In this document: piece after piece, positions 52,806 to 60,647 of the stretch | Layout of the letters: each line of letters starts with the position of its first letter | Numbering within the stretch: the stretch's first letter is position 1 | NCBI GenBank assembly: GCA_022641735.1 | Contig: JALCDQ010000001.1 | Coordinates: forward strand, 186,001-250,000 | Length of the DNA: 64,000 nt | Direction of reading: 5' to 3' | Origin: Prevotella sp. | GTDB taxonomy: Bacteria > Bacteroidota > Bacteroidia > Bacteroidales > Bacteroidaceae | The notes under the pieces: generated by a model | What the model was told of the DNA's origin: nothing | The model's input: the letters and a program-made list of their open reading frames with translations, nothing else | The model's database searches: none | Made by a program: the position numbers and the translations under genes

Positions 52806-53552
52806 TCAGAAAGTCCATTTGGCGGCAATGGTAGGAATGGCATAAAACTTGTCATGTCTTCCATCCTCATTCCACACGAAATTATTGGAAATCTCCGTCT
52901 CAGAGCCAAGGCTCAGATTGATGTCCTTCCAGCCTTTGAGGGTATTGAGGTTAAACCAGAACTGAGGTTCGCTCAACACGATGAGGTTGCCTTTCACGTT
53001 AGGGTCATACCAAAGGTCGCAGAAACCACTGAATGTGCAGAGTCCCTTGGCAAAAGTCATGCCCCAAACCTCCGTCACTTGGAAGCCATTGAAAGGATGT
53101 GCACCCGTATGGGCGTTCTTGAAGTAGTACTTATACATGGCCTGCACGCTGAATGTGCGTGAGAAATTGGCATTATGCCAGTTCCAAGCACCTCCGAGGA
53201 GAACGGCATGCTGATAACGATTACCATAATAAGAGCCATCGGTCTTGCCAGTAGCAGAACCGCCATTATACTCGATATGTGCTGCCCACTGCTTGTTTTT
53301 CGAAACATTGAACTCACGGCTTATCTCCCAATAAGCACCCATCACGCCATCGCTCTTATAGTCGATATCCGTAAAGAAATAAGTACTTCCCCACTTGTCG
53401 CCCTTAAACATCTCGATGGTTGTGGTGACATCCTCACGAGGAGTGAGGTCGTTGTAGAGTGAATGACCAAGGTCGTAATGCAGCTGAACATTCTGCGCAA
53501 ACCCCAATGAACAAAGCATCAGCAGAGCCGATACGGTAAGAAATCTCTTCAT
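52806..53552 (-). CDS. DUF5020 family outer-membrane beta-barrel protein
   Basis: 248 residues with a signal peptide ending SLGFAQ. The mature part is alternating beta-strands rich in aromatic residues and ends in AAKWTF, a typical outer-membrane C-terminal Phe. It resembles DUF5020 / Tsx-like channel proteins by overall pattern (VQLHYDLGHSLYND, WGSTYFFTDIDY). Substrate unknown; Tsx relatives import nucleosides. It is convergent with ligA and divergent from trmD. Confidence 0.8.
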   Translation of the reverse strand: MKRFLTVSALLMLCSLGFAQNVQLHYDLGHSLYNDLTPREDVTTTIEMFKGDKWGSTYFFTDIDYKSDGVMGAYWEISREFNVSKNKQWAAHIEYNGGSATGKTDGSYYGNRYQHAVLLGGAWNWHNANFSRTFSVQAMYKYYFKNAHTGAHPFNGFQVTEVWGMTFAKGLCTFSGFCDLWYDPNVKGNLIVLSEPQFWFNLNTLKGWKDINLSLGSETEISNNFVWNEDGRHDKFYAIPTIAAKWTF

Positions 53553-53583
53553 GACAATTGATTATATTATGTAAAACATGCCA

Positions 53584-53641
53584 CAAAGGTAATAAAAAAC
53601 TGCTAAAAAACATATATATTGTGAAATTTTTATTATCTTTG
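53584..53641. promoter_or_regulatory. Divergent promoters DUF5020 / trmD
   Basis: Minus-strand TACCTTTG at 53584-53591 and plus-strand TATCTTTG at 53634-53641. The plus box ends only 7 bp before the trmD ATG, so the trmD mRNA should be leaderless or nearly so. Confidence 0.65.
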
Positions 53642-53648
53642 CAATGAA

Positions 53649-54338
53649 ATGAGAATAGATATCATCACCGTATTGCCCGAAATGCTGGAAGGATTCGTCA
53701 ATGAGTCCATCCTTGCCAGAGCCCAGAAAAAAGGGCTTGCAGAGATTCATCTGCATAATTTGAGAGACTACACATTGGATAAATGGCGTCGCGTTGACGA
53801 TTATCCTTATGGCGGATTTGCAGGAATGGTGATGCAGATTGAGCCCATCGACCGCTGCATCTCTGCCCTCAAAGCGGAAAGGGAGTATGATGAGGTCATC
53901 TTCACATCGCCTGATGGTGAGCCTTTCAATCAGCATATTGCCAACGACCTTTCGCTCAAAGGCAACCTCATCATCCTTTGTGGCCATTATAAAGGCATCG
54001 ACCAGCGCGTGCGTGACCACCTTATTACGAAGGAGATAAGCGTCGGCGACTATGTGCTTACGGGTGGAGAGCTGGCTGCAGCCATCATTGCAGATGCCGT
54101 CGTAAGAATCGTTCCGGGTGTCATCAGCGATGAGCAGAGCGCCCTCTCTGATTGTTTTCAAGATGACATGCTGTCTGCTCCTATCTATACAAGACCTGCT
54201 GAATATAAAGGGTGGAAAGTTCCTGACATTCTTCTCAGCGGAAATGAGGCGAAGATTAAGGACTGGGAGATGGATCAGAGCTATCAGCGCACGCTGAAAC
54301 TGAGGCCTGACCTCTTAGAAAATAATGACAAGAAATAA
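53649..54338 (+). CDS. trmD: tRNA (guanine-N1)-methyltransferase
   Basis: 229 residues, the family length. It transfers a methyl group from SAM to G37 of several tRNAs and so prevents frameshifting. Trefoil-knot signatures are seen: [29 protein letters not shown] and [23 protein letters not shown] catalytic Asp lies in the last region. The start ATG follows the -7 box by only 7 bp, so translation may begin at the mRNA 5' end. Confidence 0.95.
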   Translation: MRIDIITVLPEMLEGFVNESILARAQKKGLAEIHLHNLRDYTLDKWRRVDDYPYGGFAGMVMQIEPIDRCISALKAEREYDEVIFTSPDGEPFNQHIANDLSLKGNLIILCGHYKGIDQRVRDHLITKEISVGDYVLTGGELAAAIIADAVVRIVPGVISDEQSALSDCFQDDMLSAPIYTRPAEYKGWKVPDILLSGNEAKIKDWEMDQSYQRTLKLRPDLLENNDKK

Positions 54339-54367
54339 CATAATTAATAACATAAACTTTTACGATT

Positions 54368-55072
54368 ATGAGTATTTACAAAATTTGGAAACCTACGATT
54401 TGCAATCGTCCGTTAGAGTTTTCCGAAGCATTATGCCATGCTTTCCGTAACATCTTCAACTTCAAAGGCCGTGCACGCAGATCTGAATATTGGTGGACTG
54501 CCGTTGGCATGTATCTCATCACCATTGTTGTTTACATCGTTGCCGCCATCATTGCTATCTCAGCAGCTGGCTTTTCAGTTTTTTCGGATAAACCGGCGCT
54601 TCCATTTGGAGGGGTTATTGCCGCCTATGTGGTCATCTTTATATGGGCTATCATTGAAATAATTCTGATGTTTGGCCTCATCTTCCGACGTCTTCACGAC
54701 ACCGGACATAGTGGCTGGTTGATTGGAATCTCCTATATTTTGATGGCTCTCTGTGTATTGTTCATGGTTGTTGCAGGGTCTATGGGCCTTGTTTTAGGTA
54801 TCATCTGCGCCATTGCTGCTTTCATTTTGGGAATCTACATCTTCTTCCTTACCATCTTTGACAGTGATGTGGAGGAAAACAAGTATGGCATTTCTCAGAA
54901 ATACACCCTTGAGGAGGATGAAAAAGAGGATGAGCCTGAAGTTGAAACCGAGGACGAAAAGGAGCCTGAAACCGCTGCAATCGATGCTCCTGAAGAGGAG
55001 GCAAACGACAATCCTGCTGTCGAAAAGATAGTCGAGGAAACGGAGAAGACTTTAGATGATTCTACGGAATAA
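54368..55072 (+). CDS. DUF805 membrane protein with acidic tail
   Basis: 234 residues. Four hydrophobic helices between about 40 and 165 with the DUF805 hallmarks FNFKGRARRSEYWWTAV and RRLHDTGHSGWL. The last 70 residues are extremely acidic (EEDEKEDEPEVETEDEKEPE) and probably cytoplasmic. DUF805 proteins are of unknown function. It starts 29 bp after trmD, so it is likely co-transcribed. The unusual acidic tail could bind cations or basic proteins. Confidence 0.85.
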   Translation: MSIYKIWKPTICNRPLEFSEALCHAFRNIFNFKGRARRSEYWWTAVGMYLITIVVYIVAAIIAISAAGFSVFSDKPALPFGGVIAAYVVIFIWAIIEIILMFGLIFRRLHDTGHSGWLIGISYILMALCVLFMVVAGSMGLVLGIICAIAAFILGIYIFFLTIFDSDVEENKYGISQKYTLEEDEKEDEPEVETEDEKEPETAAIDAPEEEANDNPAVEKIVEETEKTLDDSTE

Positions 55073-55093
55073 CGTTCTTTGAAATATAGAAAG

Positions 55094-55140
55094 CCGTCTT
55101 TTACCTTGCTTTTAATCGTTAGAAGGAAGGTAAAAGACGG
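55094..55140. terminator. Bidirectional terminator-like hairpin formed by the dispersed repeat
   Basis: CCGTCTTTTACCTT pairs perfectly with AAGGTAAAAGACGG over a 19-nt loop and is followed by TTGTTT. It lies between the convergent DUF805 and patatin genes. Confidence 0.7.
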
Positions 55141-55175
55141 TTGTTTAGCAGGTAAAAGACCATTGTTTACAATGC
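55121..55175. repeat. Dispersed repeat, short copy e
   Basis: GGTAAAAGACGGTTGTTTAG followed by GGTAAAAGACCATTGTTTAC, two direct copies of the family word in 45 bp; the first forms the right arm of the hairpin. Confidence 0.65.
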
Positions 55176-55203
55176 AGGAGATAACTGCTTGTATTTCAAC
55201 TCT

Positions 55204-56046
55204 TTACAAGTTGTCTTTGCAAAACTGTTCTCCAAGGGCATAGCCTTCCTCATAGAGAGCCTCTAGCTTTGCGGTATCTTTTTCCATACGACCAACCACT
55301 ACGGGCCTCTGAGGGCGAATGCAGATGATTTCCCCTGCCTTTTCGAGAGCATCAATCTCATCGAGTTGCTTGTTATAAGCCTCTATACGATGACTGAGCA
55401 CCACTCTCAAGCGAGGGTAATTCTTATAGATAACGTGAGGCACCTTATGGTCTTTGCTGGTGTTGCGATAACCCTGATTGCGCGTAAGGACAACCACATT
55501 CTTGCTAAAGCCCTTCTCCATGGCATGCAATACGGGTATGGAGTCTACAATACCGCCATCGAGCATCGGAATGCCATCCACCTGCACAATCTTGCTCACA
55601 TAAGGAAGACTGCTTGAAGCACATACGACATCGAGAGCTCTCTGTCGGTCTTGATTCTCAGAAAGATACATCGCACGCCCCGTAAGGCAATTCGTCGTCA
55701 CCATCTCAAAGTCAGCCGAATACTTGAAAAACGTGTCGAAATCAAAGGGAATGAACTCATTAGGGAACTTGTCATAGAGCAGTTTCTGGTCGAAAATGCA
55801 CCCTTGGGTCACCAAATGGCGAAGTCCGATATAGTCATAACGGGCAAGATAGTCGATATTGGAAATGCGCGCACGCCGAGGCTGACGGCTGATATACGAC
55901 ATCCCATTGCATGCGCCGGCAGAAACCGACACCACATAAGGGAAGTAAAGGTCATATTTCATAAAGGCATCCAATACTCCACTGGTAAAGACTCCCCGCA
56001 TGCCTCCCCCCTCGAGGACAAGTCCGGTATTTCTATCTATTTGCAT
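55204..56046 (-). CDS. Patatin-like phospholipase
   Basis: 280 residues from MQIDRNTG. An AAGGAG Shine-Dalgarno precedes this ATG, unusual in this genome. The oxyanion loop is LEGGGMRGVFTSG. The nucleophile elbow G-x-S-x-G appears with substitution in VSVSAGACNG. The dyad Asp is in LDGGIVDSIP. Patatin enzymes hydrolyse acyl chains of phospholipids. No signal peptide, so it is intracellular or peripheral. The gene is convergent with DUF805 and divergent from the aminopeptidase P gene, with -7 boxes on both sides. Confidence 0.9.
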   Translation of the reverse strand: MQIDRNTGLVLEGGGMRGVFTSGVLDAFMKYDLYFPYVVSVSAGACNGMSYISRQPRRARISNIDYLARYDYIGLRHLVTQGCIFDQKLLYDKFPNEFIPFDFDTFFKYSADFEMVTTNCLTGRAMYLSENQDRQRALDVVCASSSLPYVSKIVQVDGIPMLDGGIVDSIPVLHAMEKGFSKNVVVLTRNQGYRNTSKDHKVPHVIYKNYPRLRVVLSHRIEAYNKQLDEIDALEKAGEIICIRPQRPVVVGRMEKDTAKLEALYEEGYALGEQFCKDNL

Positions 56047-56067
56047 AATTCTCCTTAAATTTGTATA

Positions 56068-56105
56068 CAAAGTTAATCATTTCTACTGATTTTTTTGTAT
56101 CTTTG
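56068..56105. promoter_or_regulatory. Divergent promoters patatin / aminopeptidase P
   Basis: Minus-strand TAACTTTG at 56068-56075 and plus-strand TATCTTTG at 56098-56105, each 20-30 bp before its start codon. Confidence 0.65.
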
Positions 56106-56132
56106 CCCTTGAATTTTCTAAAAAAAAATAAA

Positions 56133-57533
56133 ATGTTCAGCAAACAGACATATATTCAGCGTCGCAATGAGTTGAAAAAACTCGTCAAAAGTGGCGTTAT
56201 CGTGTTGTTTGGCAACAATGAGTCGCCATGTAATTTCCCGAATAACGGCTATTATCCTTTCCGCCAGGACTCCTCGTTCCTTTATTATTTCGGAATCCAG
56301 AGAGACGGATTAGTAGGCGTGATAGACATTGATGAGGACAAGGAGACTCTCATTGGCGACGACATCGACATAGAGGATATCGTATGGTATGGCTCTGTGG
56401 ACAGCGTGAAAGACCTTGCCGCACAGGTAGGTATCGTCAATTCTGCTCCTATGAAGATGCTCAAGAGCCTCTGCAACGATGCTCTGAGCAAGAAGCGCAA
56501 GATTCATTTCCTGCCTCCTTATCGGCATGACATCAAACTCCAGATATTCGATTTGCTCGGCATCCATCCTAATCAACAGAAGGAAAGCGCATCGCTGGAC
56601 CTCATCATGGCCGTTGTGAAAATGCGTTCCACAAAGACTGCTGAGGAGATTGAGGAACTTGAGCGCGCCGCAGTGATAGGCTATAAGATGCATACCACCG
56701 CCATGCGCCTGACAAAACCTGGCATTACGGAGAAATATATAGGTGGACAAGTTGACGGCGTGGCAAACTCTTATGGGGCCATGGTCAGTTTTCCGACCAT
56801 CTTCTCACAGCATGGTGAAATCATGCACGGCAATCCCTCAATGGCAATCCTCGAAAGCGGACGCCTCGTCTTATGTGATGCAGGTGCAGAAACGCTCAAC
56901 AACTATTGCTCTGACAACACCCGCACCTATCCTGTAAATGGGAAGTTCACGCAACGGCAATTGGAAATCTATTCCATTGTGGAGGCTTGCCACGACTATA
57001 CTTTGCAAATGGCAAAACCGGGAATGAAATATGCAGATGTGCACTTTGGCGTCTGTCGCCTGATGTTCGACCGCTTAAAGGAATTTGGGTTGGCAAAAGG
57101 AGATACCGAAGAGGCCATCAAGGCTGGCGCTCAAGCCATGTTCTTGCCTCACGGATTAGGCCACATGATGGGCATGGATGTGCACGATATGGAGTCACTT
57201 GACCAAATCTACGTGGGCTTCGATGAAGAGACACGCCCTAACTTAGAGCAATTCGGCACTAACTGCCTGCGCATGGGACGTCGCTTGCAAGAAGGTTTTG
57301 TGGTGACAGATGAGCCTGGCATTTACTTCATTCCTGCTCTTATCGACGATTGGAAGGCATCAGGACACTGCAAGGAATTCCTCAACTTCGACAAGCTCGA
57401 CGCTTATAAGGACTTTGGAGGAATACGCATCGAGGATGACGTGCTCATCACGAAAGACGGCTGCCGCTTCCTCGGAAAAGACCGCATACCTTATCATCCA
57501 AAGGATGTAGAGGCTTTTATGGAGAATAACTAA
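56133..57533 (+). CDS. pepP: Aminopeptidase P family metallopeptidase (M24B)
   Basis: 466 residues from MFSKQTYIQ; the longer frame would overlap the promoter. The N-terminal creatinase-like domain (to about 175) is followed by the pita-bread catalytic domain. Metal ligands: Asp in CDAGAETLNNYCSDNTRTY (two), His in HGLGHMMGMDVHD, Glu in TDEPGIYF and Glu in GGIRIEDDVL. It removes the N-terminal residue from X-Pro peptides. Cytoplasmic, no signal peptide. The C1 peptidase gene follows within 20 bp, forming a peptide-degradation pair. Confidence 0.93.
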   Translation: MFSKQTYIQRRNELKKLVKSGVIVLFGNNESPCNFPNNGYYPFRQDSSFLYYFGIQRDGLVGVIDIDEDKETLIGDDIDIEDIVWYGSVDSVKDLAAQVGIVNSAPMKMLKSLCNDALSKKRKIHFLPPYRHDIKLQIFDLLGIHPNQQKESASLDLIMAVVKMRSTKTAEEIEELERAAVIGYKMHTTAMRLTKPGITEKYIGGQVDGVANSYGAMVSFPTIFSQHGEIMHGNPSMAILESGRLVLCDAGAETLNNYCSDNTRTYPVNGKFTQRQLEIYSIVEACHDYTLQMAKPGMKYADVHFGVCRLMFDRLKEFGLAKGDTEEAIKAGAQAMFLPHGLGHMMGMDVHDMESLDQIYVGFDEETRPNLEQFGTNCLRMGRRLQEGFVVTDEPGIYFIPALIDDWKASGHCKEFLNFDKLDAYKDFGGIRIEDDVLITKDGCRFLGKDRIPYHPKDVEAFMENN

Positions 57534-57552
57534 TTCAAACCAATAATTGAGA

Positions 57553-58749
57553 ATGAGAAAACTATTGATGATGGCGCTGCTTGCTCTGGTAGCAACGGGC
57601 GCAAACGCTCAGGAGAAGAAGGCTAACGATAACAAACCTGTCTTCACCACCGTGAAAGAAAACAAGATTACCAGTATTAAAAATCAGAGCCGTTCAGGCA
57701 CTTGCTGGAACTTCTCTACCTTGAGCTTCTTTGAGGCTGAGATTCTGAAAGCTACTGGAAAGACCTATGATTTGTGTGAGAGCTTTGTGGAAAACAAGAC
57801 CTATATGGATCGCGCTATCCAAGTAGTGCGTCTGCATGGAGACTGTCAGTTTGCACAGGGAGGCTCTTCTTACGACCCACTCTATTGCATCCAGCATTAT
57901 GGCATCTGCCCTGAAAGCGCTATGCCGGCACCTGGCACACTTTACGGAGACTCTCTGAACAACTTCGGCGAGTTCTTTAGCGTGCTCGAGCCTTATGTGG
58001 CTTCTGTTTCTAAGAACAAAGCCAGCAAGCTATCAGGACAATGGAAGATAGGACTGCAAGGCATACTTGACGCTTATCTTGGCAAATGCCCGGAGAGCTT
58101 CACTTATGAAGGCAAGACCTATACACCACAGACATTCGCAGCAAGTCTCGGCCTCGATTGGAACAACTATGAAAGTTTCACCAGCTATAGTCATCATCCT
58201 TTCTGGACGGCATTTGCTGTAGAGGTGCAGGACAACTGGCGCAATCCATTGTCATGGAATATTCCTATGGAGGACATGATGCGCATTATTGACAACGCCA
58301 TTGAGCAAGGCTACACCGTAGCATGGGGTGGTGACGTGTCAGAAGAAGGCTTCACACGCAAGGGTTTGGCTTATTTCTATGACACCAAGAAGATGGAAAG
58401 CCTTTCGGGAAGTGATATGGCACATTGGCTGAAGCTCTCTAAAGCAAAGAAAGCTGACTTTGTGGATTCTCTGGGATGCAAAGCTCCTGAGCTGAAACCT
58501 ACTCAGAAAATGCGCCAGGACCGCTTTGACGACTGGGAGCTCACTGATGACCACGGAATGCTTATCTATGGTATCGCTAAAGACCAAAACGGCAAAGAAT
58601 ATTATATGGTGAAAAACTCTTGGGGAGAGACCGGTGACTATAAGGGCATTTGGTATATGACCAAGAACTTTATCGCAGCCAATACCATGGACTTCATGGT
58701 CAACAAGAACGCTGTGCCAAAGGATATTCGCAAGAAACTCGGCATCTGA
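57553..58749 (+). CDS. Exported C1-family cysteine peptidase (bleomycin hydrolase/PepC-like)
   Basis: 398 residues from MRKLLMMA, which starts a signal peptide ending TGANAQ; a TTG two codons earlier is not favoured. Catalytic Cys in NQSRSGTCWNFSTLSFFE with its Gln six residues earlier, His in TDDHGMLIYGIA, and Asn in MVKNSWGE. The peptidase C1B family normally lacks a signal peptide and is intracellular; an exported form suggests periplasmic peptide processing. It is in an operon with pepP and ends in a terminator. Confidence 0.9.
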   Translation: MRKLLMMALLALVATGANAQEKKANDNKPVFTTVKENKITSIKNQSRSGTCWNFSTLSFFEAEILKATGKTYDLCESFVENKTYMDRAIQVVRLHGDCQFAQGGSSYDPLYCIQHYGICPESAMPAPGTLYGDSLNNFGEFFSVLEPYVASVSKNKASKLSGQWKIGLQGILDAYLGKCPESFTYEGKTYTPQTFAASLGLDWNNYESFTSYSHHPFWTAFAVEVQDNWRNPLSWNIPMEDMMRIIDNAIEQGYTVAWGGDVSEEGFTRKGLAYFYDTKKMESLSGSDMAHWLKLSKAKKADFVDSLGCKAPELKPTQKMRQDRFDDWELTDDHGMLIYGIAKDQNGKEYYMVKNSWGETGDYKGIWYMTKNFIAANTMDFMVNKNAVPKDIRKKLGI

Positions 58750-58784
58750 TTCCAAGAGAATCGGAAACGCTTTTAATAATAAAT

Positions 58785-58826
58785 AACGGCAGATTGTAAA
58801 AAAATCAACTACAATCTGCCGTTTTC
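58785..58826 (+). terminator. Intrinsic terminator after the C1 peptidase gene
   Basis: AACGGCAGATTGTA pairs with TACAATCTGCCGTT over an 11-nt loop, followed by TTCTTGTTTTT. Confidence 0.8.
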
Positions 58827-58840
58827 TTGTTTTTATTTTG

Positions 58841-58848
58841 TAACTTTG
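58841..58848 (+). promoter_or_regulatory. -7 box of recJ-recQ
   Basis: TAACTTTG, 65 bp before the recJ start, immediately behind the preceding terminator. Confidence 0.55.
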
Positions 58849-58913
58849 GGCACGGATATTATGTACCCAATATACCCATCCGTCCTAAACAGAAGAAAAT
58901 AAAAACAATATAA

Positions 58914-60647
58914 ATGCATTTCAAATGGAATTACCAATCACCTACACCAGAAGAAGAACAGGCAGCTAAGGAACTTGGAGATAAGCTCAACATGAGCCCC
59001 ATCTTGGCGCATTTGCTGATACGACGTGGTATCACCACAGAGTCAGCAGCCAAGCGATTCTTCCGTCCACAGTTGGCTGATTTAATCAATCCTTTCCTCA
59101 TGAAGGATATGGATGTGGCTGTCGACAGGTTGAACGATGCGATGGGACGCAAAGAGCGAATCCTGGTATACGGTGACTATGATGTAGACGGATGCACAGC
59201 CGTAGCGCTCGTGTATAAATTCCTGCAGCAATTCTATTCCAATATTGAATACTACATCCCCGACCGTTACGATGAAGGATATGGGGTAAGCAAGAAAGGA
59301 ATAGACTATGCAAAGGAAACGGGTGTTAAGCTGATTATCATCCTGGACTGTGGCATAAAGGCCATTGAAGAGATAGCCTATGCTAAGCAACAAGGCATTG
59401 ACTTCATCATTTGTGACCATCACGTTCCTGATGACGTGATGCCAAATGCTGTGGCCATCCTGAACCCTAAACGTGAAGATGATACTTATCCTTTCAAACA
59501 ACTCTGCGGATGTGGAGTTGGTTTCAAATTCATGCAGGCTTTTGCCAAGAACAATGGCATACCTTTCTCAAGACTGATTCCTCTCTTGGACTTTTGTGCT
59601 GTAAGTATCGCTGCCGACCTTGTGCCAGTAGTGGATGAAAACAGGATTCTCGCCTTCCATGGCTTGAAGCAACTTAATCAAAACCCAAGCATCGGGCTGA
59701 AGGCCATCATTGACATTTGCGGATTGAACAATCGGGAACTGTCAATGAGTGACATCATCTTCAAGATTGGGCCTCGCATCAATGCTTCAGGTCGCATGGA
59801 AAACGGCAAGGAAAGTGTGGATTTATTGGTAGAGAAAGACTTCAGCACTGCTTTGAAATCGGCAAAGCACATCAACGAATATAATGAGCAGCGCAAGGAT
59901 ATCGACAAGCAGATGACTGAAGAGGCCAACCAGATTGTTGCCCGATTGGAAAACCAAAAGCACCAGTCTTCGATTGTTCTGTATGATGAGAATTGGAAGA
60001 AAGGCGTCATAGGGATAGTGGCTTCCCGATTAACGGAAATCTACTTCCGTCCCACTGTGGTGCTTACACGTGATGGCGACTTTGCCACAGGCTCTGCTCG
60101 CAGCGTTACGGGATTTGACATCTATTCTGCCATTAAGAATTGCAGAGACATTCTTGTCAACTTCGGAGGGCATACTTATGCTGCTGGATTAACGCTTCGA
60201 TGGGACAAGGTAAAGGACTTCCGCCAACGCTTCCAACAATATGTGGATGAGCATATACAACCGGAACAGACGGAAGCAATCCTCAATATTGACGCCATGA
60301 TTGATTTCAAGGACATCAACAAACGGCTCCACAATGATTTAAAGAAGTTTGCGCCCTTTGGTCCTGGCAATCAGAAGCCTATCTTCTCGACAATAGATGT
60401 TTATGACTATGGCACCAGTAAGGTAGTAGGACGAGAGCAAGAACACATCAAACTAGAGCTGGTGGATTCCAAATCCAGCAATGTGGTTAACGGCATCGCC
60501 TTTGGACAAAGCGGCTCTGCAAGATATATAAAGTCTAAGCGCAGTTTCGATATAGCCTATACGATTGAAGACAATGTATTCAAGCATAATTCCATCCAAC
60601 TGCAAATAGAAGATATCCGTCCAGCTAAGGATGAAGAGCTATCTTGA
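58914..60647 (+). CDS. recJ: Single-stranded-DNA-specific exonuclease RecJ
   Basis: 577 residues. DHH motif: VYGDYDVDGCTAV (motif I), ILDCGIKAIEE, and CDHHVPDD (DHH). DHHA1: GFDIYSAIKNCRDILVNFGGHTYAAGL near 375-400. An OB-like C-terminal domain follows. It degrades single-stranded DNA 5' to 3' in RecF-pathway recombination and mismatch repair, with Mn2+ or Mg2+. Its last 17 bp overlap the recQ start, so the two repair enzymes that act together are translationally coupled. Confidence 0.96.
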   Translation: MHFKWNYQSPTPEEEQAAKELGDKLNMSPILAHLLIRRGITTESAAKRFFRPQLADLINPFLMKDMDVAVDRLNDAMGRKERILVYGDYDVDGCTAVALVYKFLQQFYSNIEYYIPDRYDEGYGVSKKGIDYAKETGVKLIIILDCGIKAIEEIAYAKQQGIDFIICDHHVPDDVMPNAVAILNPKREDDTYPFKQLCGCGVGFKFMQAFAKNNGIPFSRLIPLLDFCAVSIAADLVPVVDENRILAFHGLKQLNQNPSIGLKAIIDICGLNNRELSMSDIIFKIGPRINASGRMENGKESVDLLVEKDFSTALKSAKHINEYNEQRKDIDKQMTEEANQIVARLENQKHQSSIVLYDENWKKGVIGIVASRLTEIYFRPTVVLTRDGDFATGSARSVTGFDIYSAIKNCRDILVNFGGHTYAAGLTLRWDKVKDFRQRFQQYVDEHIQPEQTEAILNIDAMIDFKDINKRLHNDLKKFAPFGPGNQKPIFSTIDVYDYGTSKVVGREQEHIKLELVDSKSSNVVNGIAFGQSGSARYIKSKRSFDIAYTIEDNVFKHNSIQLQIEDIRPAKDEELS

